A DNA stretch of 64,000 bases, taken from Streptomyces sp. CG1. GTDB taxonomy: Bacteria > Actinomycetota > Actinomycetes > Streptomycetales > Streptomycetaceae. Below, piece after piece: positions 8,934-18,040 of this stretch. Both the position numbers and the translations under genes were made by a program. Location of the stretch: NCBI RefSeq assembly GCF_041080625.1, contig NZ_CP163518.1, positions 9,913,501 to 9,977,500 of the forward strand, written 5' to 3'. The notes beneath the pieces were generated by a model. That model searched no databases, was not told the origin of the DNA, and was given only the letters and a program-made list of their open reading frames with translations. Position 1 is the first letter of the stretch. Each line of letters opens with the position of its first letter.

Positions 8934-9374
8934 TCAGCCGGCGTCCTTCCGGAGCACGATCTGGGTCTGCGTGGTCTGGCCGACCAGCCGGTCCCGGTCG
9001 TCCCGCAGATCCGTCTGCACCACGATGAGCGTGCCGCCGAGGTGCAGCGGCCTGGCGGTGGCATGCACGTGCCCGGCGGTGACCGCGCGCAGGAAGTTGG
9101 TCTTGGACTCCACCGTCGACGTACCGGCCGCCCCCTCGGGCAGGTTGAGGTACGCGCACACCGCCCCGACGCTGTCCGCCAGAGCCATCAGCGCCCCGCC
9201 GTGCAGGGCGCCCCCGGCCGTACACACCTCGGGGGACCAGGCCAGCGAGCCGACGGTGCGCTCGGCGGTGGCCTCCTTCAGTTCGATGCCCAGACCGGCC
9301 GCGAACGGCATCGCGGCCAGCAGGTCGGCGGGCTGAGGGAGGCCGTGCCGGGAAGGGGAGGACGGAGAGGACAT
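8934..9374 (-). CDS. PaaI-type hotdog-fold thioesterase
   Basis: 146 residues, the length of a single hotdog domain; expected to hydrolyse acyl- or aryl-CoA thioesters in the cytosol. The hotdog helix carries the PaaI-like pattern GGALHGGALMALADSVGA (near residues 54-71), followed by strands including TVESKTNFLRAV. It is the last gene of a three-gene minus-strand operon after the SDR and tautomerase genes (58 bp from the latter) and is closed by a strong hairpin. The company suggests a small catabolic or detoxifying pathway, which is inference; the acyl group is unknown. Confidence 0.88.
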   Translation of the reverse strand: MSSPSSPSRHGLPQPADLLAAMPFAAGLGIELKEATAERTVGSLAWSPEVCTAGGALHGGALMALADSVGAVCAYLNLPEGAAGTSTVESKTNFLRAVTAGHVHATARPLHLGGTLIVVQTDLRDDRDRLVGQTTQTQIVLRKDAG

Positions 9375-9432
9375 GGGCTGCCGCCTTTCGGGCTCTCGGG
9401 CTCTCGTGCGGGACGGATCCGCCGGTCGGTCG

Positions 9433-9648
9433 TCAATCCTCGGACGTCTGCTGGAGCTTGGCCAGGGTCAGCACATCGCCGCCGATGCCCCAGCCGCCGT
9501 CGGTGACCTCCTCGACCAGGACCATCGTGGTGGCGCGGGCCCGCTCGCCGTAGATCTCGACGTACAACTCGGTGGTGCGGGTGACGATCAGCTCCTTCTG
9601 CTGCTCGTCCAGGGTTCCGGCGGGGACCTTGAAGTTCGCGAACGGCAT
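9433..9648 (-). CDS. 4-oxalocrotonate tautomerase family protein
   Basis: 71 residues, the size of a single 4-OT subunit. It begins MPFANFKVP, so removal of Met exposes the catalytic Pro1. The following region (LDEQQKELIVTRTTELYVEIYGE) matches the family helix, and the ATTMVLVEEVTDGGWGIGG segment is the usual oligomer-contact region. An AAAGGAGT-type ribosome site lies upstream. Enzymes of this family interconvert enol and keto acids in aromatic degradation, or act as dehalogenases or isomerases. The substrate cannot be read from the sequence. It sits between an SDR gene and a thioesterase gene. Confidence 0.9.
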   Translation of the reverse strand: MPFANFKVPAGTLDEQQKELIVTRTTELYVEIYGERARATTMVLVEEVTDGGWGIGGDVLTLAKLQQTSED

Positions 9649-9699
9649 GGATGTACTCCTTTGTCGAGAGTGTGGCAGAGAGTCAGCTGTGTCAGAGGG

Positions 9700-10455
9700 T
9701 CAGACGAGGCCGCCGTTGGCGCGCACGACCTGGCCGTTGATCCAGTGGCCGGCCGGTGAGGCGAGGAACGCCACCACCTCGGCGATGTCCGCGGGCGTGC
9801 CGAGGCGCTCCAGCGGTGGCTGTGCGGCCAGCCGCGCGACGGTCTCCTCGTCCTTGCCGTCCAGGAACAGATCGGTGGCCGTCGGCCCGGGGGCTACGGT
9901 GTTCACGGTGACGTCCCGGCCGCGCAGTTCCCGGGCCAGCACCAGGGTCAGCGCCTCGACCGCGCCCTTGCTCGCGGAGTAGGCACCGTAGGAGGGAGCG
10001 GCCAGGCCCACCACGGACGTGGAGAAGGCGACGAACGAACCGCCCCGGCGCAGGGTGCGCGCCGCCTCCCGCGCGACCACGAACGTGCCGCGGATGTTGG
10101 TGCGGTGCAGCGCGTCCAGTTCCGCGAAGTCCAGTTCGGCGATCGGCGCGAGATACATCCGGCCAGCCGCGTGGACCACGACGTCGACGCCGCCGAACTG
10201 CGTGGCTGCCGTCCCGAACAACGCGGTGACCCGCTGCTCGTCGGCGACGTCGGCGCGCACGGCGACCGCGCGGCCGCCGGCCGCGGTCACCTCCTTGACC
10301 GCGGCCTCGGCCAGGTCGCGGTTGCCCGCGTACCCGAGCACGATGGCGTAGCCGTCGGCGGCGAGCCGGCTCACGGTCGCCCGGCCGATACCGCGCGAGC
10401 CTCCGGTGACGACGGCGACGCGGGCCGCCGACGGGGCGGTTGCTTCGGTGGACAT
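9700..10455 (-). CDS. SDR family NAD(P)-dependent oxidoreductase
   Basis: 251 residues, a classical short-chain dehydrogenase. N-terminal Rossmann motif TGGSRGIG, the structural NxxG region replaced by VHAAGRMY, and the catalytic YxxxK in YSASKG with an upstream Ser (FSTSVVG). C-terminal region ends GQVVRANGGLV, as in 3-oxoacyl-ACP-reductase-like SDRs. ATG at 10455 with GGAGATCTC directly before it. First gene of the operon with the tautomerase and thioesterase genes, and divergent from an MmyB-type regulator, its likely controller. Confidence 0.92.
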   Translation of the reverse strand: MSTEATAPSAARVAVVTGGSRGIGRATVSRLAADGYAIVLGYAGNRDLAEAAVKEVTAAGGRAVAVRADVADEQRVTALFGTAATQFGGVDVVVHAAGRMYLAPIAELDFAELDALHRTNIRGTFVVAREAARTLRRGGSFVAFSTSVVGLAAPSYGAYSASKGAVEALTLVLARELRGRDVTVNTVAPGPTATDLFLDGKDEETVARLAAQPPLERLGTPADIAEVVAFLASPAGHWINGQVVRANGGLV

Positions 10456-10586
10456 GAGATCTCCAGTCGCTGGGGGCCGGGCCCTGGGTGAGTGACTCCA
10501 CCCTGGGCCGTCGTACCGGCGGCAGCCACGGCTGCGCTCACCCTGGGGTCGGCAACCCCTGGCTACGGCCGCCGAGAGGCGCGACG
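10456..10586. promoter_or_regulatory. Divergent promoter region between the SDR operon and the MmyB-type regulator
   Basis: 131 bp serving both directions. It contains CCCTGGG three times and the perfect short dyad GAGTGACTC between the first two, inside the imperfect dyad GGTGAGTGACTCCACC. Regulators of this class often bind their own divergent region, so this is the likely operator. No clear -10/-35 pair stands out. Confidence 0.45.
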
Positions 10587-11468
10587 ATGGACGGTGTGAA
10601 CCATGCCGAGCTGGCCGCCTTCCTGAAGTCCCGGCGCGACCGGGTGCGCCCCGCCGACGTCGGCCTGCCGACGGGCCCCCGCCGCCGGGTGCCGGGCCTG
10701 CGCCGTGAGGAGGTCGCCCAGCTGGCCGGACTGTCCGCCGACTACTACACCGAGCTGGAGCGGGGCCGGGGCGTCCAGCCCTCCGCGCAGGTGCTGGCCG
10801 CCCTCGCCCGCGCCCTGCGGCTCGGCGGCGACGAACGCGACCACCTCTTCCATCTCGCCGACCGCCCGGTGCCGCCCGCCGCGAGCGGACCGACCGCGCT
10901 CGTCCAGCCCGCCCTGCTCGGCCTGCTGGACCGGCTCACCACGACCCCGGCCCAGGTCATCACCGACCTGCACGAGACCCTCGCGCAGAACCCGCTCGCC
11001 GTGGCGCTGCTCGGCGCGATGCCGAGCGGACGCGGGCCGCACCGCAGCTTCGTGTACCGCTGGTTCACCGACCCCGCCGCCCGCGGTCTGTACCCGGCCG
11101 AGGACCATCCGCACCACTCCCGCGTGTTCACCGCCGACCTCCAGGCGATCGCGGCCCGGCGCGCCAAGGACGCCGACGTCACCCGGCTGGTGGCCACGCT
11201 GCGCCGGCGCAGCACTGAGTTCGCCGAGCTGTGGGAGCAGCGGGAGGTGGCCCTGCGCCGCGCCGACCACAAGCGGATCGTCCACCCCTCGCTCGGCGTC
11301 ATCGAGCTGGACTGTCACAGCCTCCTCAGCGAGGACGGCCGCCAGCGGCTGCTGTGGTTCAGCGCCCCGCCCGGTACCGAGGGAGCCGCCCAGCTCGAAC
11401 TGCTGTCGGTGATCGGCACACAGGATCTGGGCGCCACGGCGGGCGAGCCGGGGCACCGGCCCCGCTGA
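10587..11468 (+). CDS. XRE-family regulator with MmyB-like ligand-binding domain
   Basis: 293 residues from the ATG at 10587 (GAGAGG upstream). N-terminal helix-turn-helix: a FLKSRRDRVRP start, the characteristic RRRVPGLRREEVAQLAG segment, then LSADYYTELERGRGVQPSAQVLAAL. The C-terminal half (about 100-290) is the MmyB-like domain, with WFTDPAARGLYP and HPSLGVIELDCHSLLSEDGRQ, thought to bind fatty-acid-like ligands. In actinobacteria such genes are commonly divergent from an SDR gene they control, which is the arrangement here. Confidence 0.93.
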   Translation: MDGVNHAELAAFLKSRRDRVRPADVGLPTGPRRRVPGLRREEVAQLAGLSADYYTELERGRGVQPSAQVLAALARALRLGGDERDHLFHLADRPVPPAASGPTALVQPALLGLLDRLTTTPAQVITDLHETLAQNPLAVALLGAMPSGRGPHRSFVYRWFTDPAARGLYPAEDHPHHSRVFTADLQAIAARRAKDADVTRLVATLRRRSTEFAELWEQREVALRRADHKRIVHPSLGVIELDCHSLLSEDGRQRLLWFSAPPGTEGAAQLELLSVIGTQDLGATAGEPGHRPR

Positions 11469-11752
11469 GGGAGCCCTTTACAAAGGGTTGGCCCCGATGT
11501 CCGCAGACCCGTGGCGGATCATCCGTCGCCTGGGGCACCCTTGACGGAGTGCGTACTGTTTCGCGAGCTTTGAGCAGTCGCGCACGGAGGGGATTTCCGC
11601 GCACATCGGTACCAGTGGCAAGGACGCGCCCGGCGCGTCATGGGGGGAGCGGTCGCCCATGCGATCCATGAGCCATGATCCACACGCCTCACCGGCCTGT
11701 GCCGTCCGCGGCACACCGCTTACGGAGCCTGCGGAAGGGCGGTCGAACTGAG
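11469..11752. other. Intergenic region upstream of the GNAT gene
   Basis: 284 bases with no convincing gene. A TTGACG hexamer at about 11540 resembles a -35 box, but I see no matching -10. An open frame in phase with the GNAT gene starts with an ATG at 11675 without a ribosome binding site, so part of this region could be coding if that start is used. Confidence 0.4.
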
Positions 11753-12883
11753 GTGGAGATCACCATCCACAGACCCGGCGAGCTGACACCCGAGCTGCGC
11801 GGGGCCTGGCACCGCGCGATGGACGAGTCGCCCGAGTACGCCAACCCCTTCCTCGCCCCGGAGTTCGCGATCGGCGTCGGCCGGTACCGGTCCGGGGCGC
11901 GGGTGGCGGTCCTGCGCGAGGGCGGGATGCCCGCCGGCTTCTTTCCGTACGAGCGGGGGCCGTTCGGCACGGGACGCGCCATCGGGCTCGGACTGTCCGA
12001 CTGCCAGGCCCTGGTGCACCGGCCCGGAGTCACCTGGGACGCCGGGGAACTGCTGCGGGCGTGCGGGCTCAGCATCTTCGAGTTCGACCATCTCGTCGAG
12101 GAACAGCGGCCGTTCGCGCCGCATGTCACCGGCACCTTCGCCTCACCGGTGATCGATGTGAAGCCCGGCGACGGCGGCTATCCGGAATGGCTGCGCGGCA
12201 CCTATCCGGGGCTCGCCAAGACCACTCTGAAGAAGGAACGACGGCTCGGCCGGGACCTCGGTGAGGTGCGGTTCGTGTTCGACGAGCGCGACCCTGACGT
12301 CCTGCGCACGCTCATGCGGTGGAAGTCCGCGCAGTACCGCAGGACGGGCCGCATGGACCGGTTCGCCCGGCCGTGGATCGTCGGTCTGGTCGACCATCTC
12401 TTCCGGGTCCGCGAGGAGCACTTCACCGGGGTGCTGTCCGTGCTGTACGCGGGCGACCGGCCGGTCGCGGCCCACTTCGGCCCCCGGTCGAGCACGGTGC
12501 TGGCGGCCTGGTTCACCGCCTACGACCCCGAACTGCACTACTACTCACCGGGGTTGATGATGCACCTGCGAACCGCCGAGGCAGCTGCCCGGGCCGGGGT
12601 CACCTTGGTGGACCTGGGCCGCGGTGACAAGGAGTACAAGGACTGGCTCAAAACCCGCGAACTGCGTGTCGCCGAGGGCTTCGCCGCTCGCGCCCATCCG
12701 GTGGCGCTGGCCCAGCGGCTGTGGCGCCGGCCGGTCCGCGGGCTGCGCAACACCGTGCTGGCCCACCCCGGACTGCGCGATCAGGCCGACCAGCTGCTGA
12801 AAACGGTCGGCAGGTTCCGCACCCAGGGCGCCGCGGCATCCCCGGCCGCCCGGAAGAACCGCCTCCCGGACCGTAGTTACTGA
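11753..12883 (+). CDS. GNAT-fold acyltransferase (CelD/BcsL-like, Acetyltransf_6 type)
   Basis: 376 residues from the GTG at 11753. An in-frame ATG at 11675 would add 26 residues; I prefer the GTG because GGAAGGG precedes it, although the spacing of 13 is long. The fold has two GNAT-like halves: an N-terminal one around NPFLAPEFAIGVGRYR and a C-terminal one with RPVAAHFGPRSSTVLAAWFTAYDPELHYYSPGLMM and a terminal DLGRGDKEYK motif typical of CelD/FemAB-like transferases. Such proteins often act in exopolysaccharide or cell-wall modification. Stands alone on the plus strand. Confidence 0.8.
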   Translation: MEITIHRPGELTPELRGAWHRAMDESPEYANPFLAPEFAIGVGRYRSGARVAVLREGGMPAGFFPYERGPFGTGRAIGLGLSDCQALVHRPGVTWDAGELLRACGLSIFEFDHLVEEQRPFAPHVTGTFASPVIDVKPGDGGYPEWLRGTYPGLAKTTLKKERRLGRDLGEVRFVFDERDPDVLRTLMRWKSAQYRRTGRMDRFARPWIVGLVDHLFRVREEHFTGVLSVLYAGDRPVAAHFGPRSSTVLAAWFTAYDPELHYYSPGLMMHLRTAEAAARAGVTLVDLGRGDKEYKDWLKTRELRVAEGFAARAHPVALAQRLWRRPVRGLRNTVLAHPGLRDQADQLLKTVGRFRTQGAAASPAARKNRLPDRSY

Positions 12884-12982
12884 CAGGTTCTCGTCAAAAT
12901 TTGGCCAAGCGGCGGATGTTTTCGCGCCAGAGTGGTCGGGTCTCCTGCGTCGGCAGTGTCGATGCATCCCGGGAGGTCCCTG

Positions 12983-15622
12983 GTGTCCGTACCAACCCAC
13001 AGAAGACGGTGGTTCACGCTCTGTGCGCTCGCCGCTTCCGCCGCACTCGTCGCGATACCCCCGTCCGCCGCCTCCGGGCGCTCGGCGAGCCCCTTCGGCG
13101 TGCGTGTCCTCGGCCAACTCGCCAAGGAACGCGAGCAGTCGGTGGGCGCCACGTCGCCGCACCTGGCGGCGGACGGCCACGGCGGCAGCGAAGCGGACGA
13201 GATCGCCGAGGGCGCGGACCAGTACGCCGAGGCCCGCACGTCACCGGGTGTGGTGGCGCCGGGCGCGTACGGCGCCGCCTGGCACGACCTCACCAACCTC
13301 AGGAGCACGGGCGGAAGTTGGCGCAATATCACCGACCTGCCGTACGACTCCGACGATCCGCGCTACCGCGACATCGACTCCAACTCCAGCGGCGGCGGCG
13401 GAAACGTCACGGGCCGCATGGCGGCGATCGCGGCCGACGACGACGGCTACGTGTACGCGGGCAGCGCCGGCGGCGGAGTCTGGCGCTCGCGCACCGGAGG
13501 CGGCCACTGGCAGCCCATCAGCGACGGGCTGCCCGCCCAGTCCACCGGCGCCCTCGCCCTCGACGGCGCGGGCCGGCTGTGGCTGGGCACCGGCGAGGCC
13601 ACCACCAACGCCGACGCCTACCTCGGCAGCGGCGTCTACGTCCTCGACCACCCCCACCACAGCACCTTCACCACGCGCAGCCGGGTCGGCGGCGACGAGC
13701 TGGAGAGCACCACCATCCACGAGCTGCGCTTCGGCGGCGACACGGTGTGGGCGGCCACCGGCAAGGGCGTGTGGAGCCACTCCACGAAGCAGCTGGGCGG
13801 CCCCTGGAAGCTGGAGTTCGCACCCAACCCCGACTATCTGCCGGGCGGTTCGAAGGCGAGCGACCCCAGCGCGCCGTACAAGAACATCGCCAACGACATC
13901 GCCATCGACCCCAAGGACCCGTCCAAGGTGGTCCTCGCCGTCGGCTGGCGCAGCGGCGACGACTACAACGGCTTCTACACCAAGGCGGGCGGCTCCTGGA
14001 CCCGGATCACCGGCGGTCTCGGTGACCTGCCGGCCGACGCGGCCGACGTCGGCAACGTCACCTTCGCCCGCTCCGCCGACGGCTCCCGCTACTACGCCAT
14101 CGACCAGTCCCCGCAGCAGCTGAACACCAACCCGGACAGCGGCCTGGAGGGCATCTACGTCGCCAAGTCCGGCTCGCCGGCCGGCCCCTGGACGAAGATC
14201 GCCGACTACAAGGGTCTCGCCGCCGACAACTCCGCGCTCACCACGGCCGGTTACATGCCCGGAGTCCAGGCCTGGTACAACCAGTTCCTCGCCGTCGACC
14301 CGAGCGACGCACAGCACGTGTACGCCGGTCTGGAAGAGGTCTACGAGACCAGGGACGGCGGCGGCACCTGGTCCACCGTCGGCCCGTACTGGAACTTCCC
14401 GTTCTCCTGCTGGAGCATCGACCCGTCCCGGCAGACCGGTTCCTGCAGCCAGACCACCCATTCCGACCAGCACGGCGTCGCCATCGGCCGCTACCAGGGC
14501 AAGAGCTTCGTCTACGTCGGCAACGACGGCGGCGTCTACAAGCGCCCGGTGAACGGCGCCCAGGACGCCTCCGGCCATGCCACCGACTGGACGTCCCTCA
14601 ACGACGGCACGATCGACACCCTGCAGTACTACTCCGTCGGCACCGGCAAGGACCTCGACCACGGCGGCCTGTCCGTCACCGGCGGCCTCCAGGACAACGG
14701 CCAGTCCGTCCTGCGCGGCAACGACACCGTGATGGGCTCCAACTTCGGCGGCGACGGCGGCGACACGCTCACCGATCCGGCCAACGGCTGCAACATCGCC
14801 CAGGAGTACGTCTACCTCGCCGTCCAGGTCACCCAGAACTGTGCCGTGAACGACGGCAGTTGGACCACGGACGCGACCAAGGCCACCTCGTACGCGGTCG
14901 CCCCGCCCGACAACGCCACGAGCGAGGCCCGCTTCATCGCCCCGCTCGGGGCGGACATGAAGAACGGCGACACCTGGATCGCCGGCGGCCGCCACATCTG
15001 GGTCCAGACCCACGGCTACGCCATCCGCAGCGGCTCCGAGTGGACCAGCGTGCACGACTTCGGCGCCGGCCGCACCGCGACCGCCGTCGCCGCGTCCGGC
15101 GGAAAGATCTACGCCGCCTGGTGCGGCCCCTGCAACAACCAGGGCTTCGCCCGCGGCATCGCCGTCGGCAACGCGGACGGCACCGGCTGGCACGACATCA
15201 GCCTGCCCGTCGACGGGACCGTGCCCAACCGCTACCTGAGCGGCTTCGCCGTCGACCCGAAGAACGCCGACCACGTCTTCCTCGCCGTCAACGGCTTCTC
15301 CCGGCACTGGACCGAGGGTCCCGGCGCCGGCGTCGGCCATGTCTTCGAGTCCACCGACGGCGGCACCACCTGGAAGGACATCTCGGCCAACCTGCCCGAC
15401 GTGCCGACCGACTCCGCCCTGGTCACGGCGGACGGCGGCCTCGCCGTCGCCACCGACCTCGGCGTCGTCTACCGCGCGCCGGGCCGCACCACCTGGCAGC
15501 GCATCGGCAGCCTGCCGGCCGTCGCGGTCCTCCAGCTGAAGACGAGCCCCGACGGCGGCACGCTGTACGCCGCGACGCACGGCCGGGGCATCTACACCGT
15601 GAAGGTGTGCGACCTGCGCTGA
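12983..15622 (+). CDS. Large secreted BNR-repeat (sialidase/sortilin-like propeller) protein
   Basis: 879 residues. The GTG at 12983 has GGGAGG seven bases upstream and leads straight into a signal peptide (VSVPTHRRRWFTLCALAASAALVAIPPSAASG). The remainder is made of BNR/Asp-box-type repeats: YAGSAGGGVWRSRTGGGHW, ETRDGGGTW, FESTDGGTTWKDIS and others, ending in the blade-closing YAATHGRGIYTV. The architecture resembles two-propeller xyloglucanases and VPS10/sortilin-like proteins, but I cannot point to a catalytic pair, so it may be a hydrolase or a binding protein. Several cysteines occur in the middle (FSCWSIDPSRQTGSCSQ). No adjacent partner gene. Confidence 0.82.
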   Translation: MSVPTHRRRWFTLCALAASAALVAIPPSAASGRSASPFGVRVLGQLAKEREQSVGATSPHLAADGHGGSEADEIAEGADQYAEARTSPGVVAPGAYGAAWHDLTNLRSTGGSWRNITDLPYDSDDPRYRDIDSNSSGGGGNVTGRMAAIAADDDGYVYAGSAGGGVWRSRTGGGHWQPISDGLPAQSTGALALDGAGRLWLGTGEATTNADAYLGSGVYVLDHPHHSTFTTRSRVGGDELESTTIHELRFGGDTVWAATGKGVWSHSTKQLGGPWKLEFAPNPDYLPGGSKASDPSAPYKNIANDIAIDPKDPSKVVLAVGWRSGDDYNGFYTKAGGSWTRITGGLGDLPADAADVGNVTFARSADGSRYYAIDQSPQQLNTNPDSGLEGIYVAKSGSPAGPWTKIADYKGLAADNSALTTAGYMPGVQAWYNQFLAVDPSDAQHVYAGLEEVYETRDGGGTWSTVGPYWNFPFSCWSIDPSRQTGSCSQTTHSDQHGVAIGRYQGKSFVYVGNDGGVYKRPVNGAQDASGHATDWTSLNDGTIDTLQYYSVGTGKDLDHGGLSVTGGLQDNGQSVLRGNDTVMGSNFGGDGGDTLTDPANGCNIAQEYVYLAVQVTQNCAVNDGSWTTDATKATSYAVAPPDNATSEARFIAPLGADMKNGDTWIAGGRHIWVQTHGYAIRSGSEWTSVHDFGAGRTATAVAASGGKIYAAWCGPCNNQGFARGIAVGNADGTGWHDISLPVDGTVPNRYLSGFAVDPKNADHVFLAVNGFSRHWTEGPGAGVGHVFESTDGGTTWKDISANLPDVPTDSALVTADGGLAVATDLGVVYRAPGRTTWQRIGSLPAVAVLQLKTSPDGGTLYAATHGRGIYTVKVCDLR

Positions 15623-15639
15623 CCGCCGGAGCGCACCGC

Positions 15640-15672
15640 AGGGGTGGCCCCTGAGCATCCGGGGTCACCCCT
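15640..15672. terminator. Bidirectional terminator hairpin between convergent genes
   Basis: AGGGGTGGCCCC (15640-15651) pairs with GGGGTCACCCCT (15661-15672) through 12 pairs including one G-U, with a 9-base loop. It follows the BNR gene by 18 bp and overlaps the stop codon of the convergent ABC ATPase gene. Confidence 0.65.
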
Positions 15673-16429
15673 CCCCGCGCCGCTTCCCGCGTACCGCCCG
15701 TCCCACCTCCGTGCGCAGCGCCACGAATCCCGGCAGGCTGCGTGTGGTGATCTGGTCGCGTTCGCCCGGCAGATCGACCGGCAGGTCCCGGACGATGCGG
15801 GAGCCGGGGCCGGGGGAGAGAACGACGACGCGGTCGCCGACGTACACGCTCTCGTCGATGTCATGGGTGACGAACACGATGGTCGTGCCGTCGGCGCGAT
15901 GGACCTCCAGGAGCAGGTCCTCCAGATCCTCCCGGGTGCCGGCGTCCAGCGAGCCGAAGGGCTCGTCCATGAGCATCAGGGAGGGCCGGCAGACCAGGGC
16001 ACGGGCGATCGCGACCCGCTGCTGCATGCCGCCGGACAGCTCGCGGGGATGGCGCCGGGCCACCCCGTGCAGCCCGACGCGTTCGAGGATCGTCTCGGCC
16101 TCGGCCCGGCGGGCGGCGCGCTTGAGACCCCGGCGGCGCAGCGGCAGGGCCACGTTGTCGCGGACGGTGAGCCAGGGCAGCAGCGAGCGGCCGTACTCCT
16201 GGAAGACGACCGCGAGGTGCTCCGGCACCCCGGTCACCGGTGTCCCGTCGACCGTGACCGTGCCCTCCTGCGCGGGCAGCAGCCCGGCGATGGTCCGCAG
16301 CAGTGTGGACTTGCCGCAGCCGGAGGGCCCGACCACGCTGAGGAGTTGCCCGTCGGGCACGGTGAGGCTGATGCCGTCCAGGACGCGCTGATCGCCGAAG
16401 CGCCGGCTGACGGAGTCGAGGCGCAGCAT
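15665..16429 (-). CDS. ABC transporter ATPase, nitrate/sulfonate/taurine-type (SsuB/TauB-like)
   Basis: 254 residues. Walker A GPSGCGKST, Q-loop VVFQEYGRSLLPWLTV, ABC signature LSGGMQQR, Walker B LMLMDEPFGSLD and the H-loop VTHDIDE are all intact. The EYGRSLLPW Q-loop is characteristic of the SsuB/TauB/NrtD subfamily. It is the last gene of a five-gene minus-strand operon, 3 bp after the decarboxylase gene. With the two permeases and the lipoprotein it makes a complete importer. Confidence 0.93.
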   Translation of the reverse strand: MLRLDSVSRRFGDQRVLDGISLTVPDGQLLSVVGPSGCGKSTLLRTIAGLLPAQEGTVTVDGTPVTGVPEHLAVVFQEYGRSLLPWLTVRDNVALPLRRRGLKRAARRAEAETILERVGLHGVARRHPRELSGGMQQRVAIARALVCRPSLMLMDEPFGSLDAGTREDLEDLLLEVHRADGTTIVFVTHDIDESVYVGDRVVVLSPGPGSRIVRDLPVDLPGERDQITTRSLPGFVALRTEVGRAVRGKRRGEG

Positions 16430-16432
16430 GCC

Positions 16433-18040
16433 TCACCCGGCCCAGGGTTCGTACAGGGTGCCCGCGCTGCCGGTGACCCGCAGGTGCAGCAGGAAGGGGC
16501 CCGCGTCGTCGCCGCGGCCAAGGGCGTGGTCCAGCGCGGCCGGCAGCTCCTCGGCACGTTCGGCGCGAGCCGCCGGGCAGCCGACGGACTCCGCGAGCGC
16601 CGCGAAATCGATCCCGGTGATGTCCGTACCGGGGACGGACGCGATGCCGATCCGGCGGCCCAGCGCGCGGACGGCCGCGTAACCGCCGTTGTCCAGCAGG
16701 ACGTAGGTGACCGGAGCCGCGTGCCGGGCCGCGCTCCACAGCGCCTGCACCGAGTACAGCGCCGAACCGTCACCGACCACGCACACCACCCGGCGCCGGT
16801 CGGCGAGCGCCCTGCCGACCGCGAGCGGCAGGCCCCAGCCCAGCGCCCCGCTGCCCGTGGTCAGGAAGCCTCCGCTCACCTCGATGGGCACGCGCGCGTG
16901 CAGCGTGTCACGGTGGCTCGGCGCCTCCTCGACGAGGACCCGGTCGTGCGGCAGCCGGGCGCGCAGCAGATCGAAGAACAGCTCCGGCGTGATCTGCCCC
17001 TCGGCCCGGGCCGGGCCGGGAGCCGGCCGGGGCGGCGGCGGATCGCGGTCGGGCTCCTTCAGCAGCGAGGTGAGCCGGGCCAGCGCGGGCCGCAGGGTGG
17101 TGACGAGGCTGGTCCCGGTGGGCAGCCAGGCGGCCTGTCCGGGGTCGCAGTCCAGATGGAACAGCTCGGTGCCCGGCGCGAGCGGCGGTCCGTCGTCGGC
17201 CACGTGATAGGTGAACACCGGCGCGCCGAGGGCGACCACCACGTCGTACGGCGTGAGCCGTGCGGCCAGTTGACGGGCGACCGGCGGCAGGAACCCCTGG
17301 AAGAGCGGGTGGGACTCCGGGAAGCCGGAGCGGCCGGAGAGCGGGCTGATCCACACCCCTGCGCGGATCCGCTCGGCCAGCGCCCGCACCTGTTCCAGCG
17401 CGTCCTCGTCGTCCACGCCCGGGCCCACCACCAACGCCGGGCGCGCACATGCGGCCAGCCGGGCGGCGAGTTCGGCGAGGGCGTCGGGGTCGGCCGTGAA
17501 CGCCGAGTGCACCGTGCGGGGCGCGACGGGCTCGGCGGGCCGGTCCCAGTCGTCCTCGGGCACGGACACGAACACCGGGCCGCGCGGATGCGTCATCGCG
17601 ATCCGGTGCGCCTCGGCGAGCACGGCCGGCACGTCCTCGGCCCGCTCCGGCTGCCGGGCGGACTTCACGTACGGGCGCGGGAACACGGCCGGTTCGTCGG
17701 CGCCCAGGAACGGCCGCAGCTGGATCAGCGAGCGCGCCTGCTGTCCCGCCACGATCACCAGCGGCACCCGGTCGCGGAAGGCGTTGAACACCGCGCCGAG
17801 CGCGTGTCCCACCCCGCCCGCCGAGTGCAGACTGACGAACGCGGCGCGCCGCGTACCGAGGGCGTGTCCGGCCGCCATGCCGACGGCGACGGACTCCTGC
17901 AGGCCGAGCACATAGGTGAAGTCGTCCGGCCAGTCCCGGAACATCCGCAGCTCTGTGGAGCCCGGATTGCCGAAGACCGTGGTCATACCGGTCTCGCGCA
18001 GCAGCCGTACGACCGCCTCCCGGACCGTGGTCGTCGTCAT
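16433..18040 (-). CDS. mdlC: Benzoylformate decarboxylase-like ThDP-dependent enzyme
   Basis: 535 residues; predicted to decarboxylate an aromatic 2-oxo acid such as benzoylformate to the aldehyde, using thiamine diphosphate and Mg2+. Residues matching the catalytic set of Pseudomonas putida benzoylformate decarboxylase are present: Ser28 in GNPGSTEL, Glu49 (cofactor activation) in LGLQESVAVG, His72 in LHSAGGVGHA, and His279 in GAPVFTYHVADDG. The ThDP/Mg motif starts at GDGSALYS (423 on) and ends near LLDNGGY. Start ATG at 18040 with GGGAGG upstream; it overlaps the preceding permease stop (ATGA). The enzyme gene lies inside a transporter operon, between permease and ATPase, implying uptake of its substrate or a precursor. 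Other 2-oxo acids remain possible. Confidence 0.88.
   Translation of the reverse strand: MTTTTVREAVVRLLRETGMTTVFGNPGSTELRMFRDWPDDFTYVLGLQESVAVGMAAGHALGTRRAAFVSLHSAGGVGHALGAVFNAFRDRVPLVIVAGQQARSLIQLRPFLGADEPAVFPRPYVKSARQPERAEDVPAVLAEAHRIAMTHPRGPVFVSVPEDDWDRPAEPVAPRTVHSAFTADPDALAELAARLAACARPALVVGPGVDDEDALEQVRALAERIRAGVWISPLSGRSGFPESHPLFQGFLPPVARQLAARLTPYDVVVALGAPVFTYHVADDGPPLAPGTELFHLDCDPGQAAWLPTGTSLVTTLRPALARLTSLLKEPDRDPPPPRPAPGPARAEGQITPELFFDLLRARLPHDRVLVEEAPSHRDTLHARVPIEVSGGFLTTGSGALGWGLPLAVGRALADRRRVVCVVGDGSALYSVQALWSAARHAAPVTYVLLDNGGYAAVRALGRRIGIASVPGTDITGIDFAALAESVGCPAARAERAEELPAALDHALGRGDDAGPFLLHLRVTGSAGTLYEPWAG

Noticed and set aside
13241..15658. 805-codon minus-strand frame opposite the BNR protein
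   Set aside because: Valine/glycine/alanine-rich shadow of a real gene with signal peptide and BNR motifs on the other strand.
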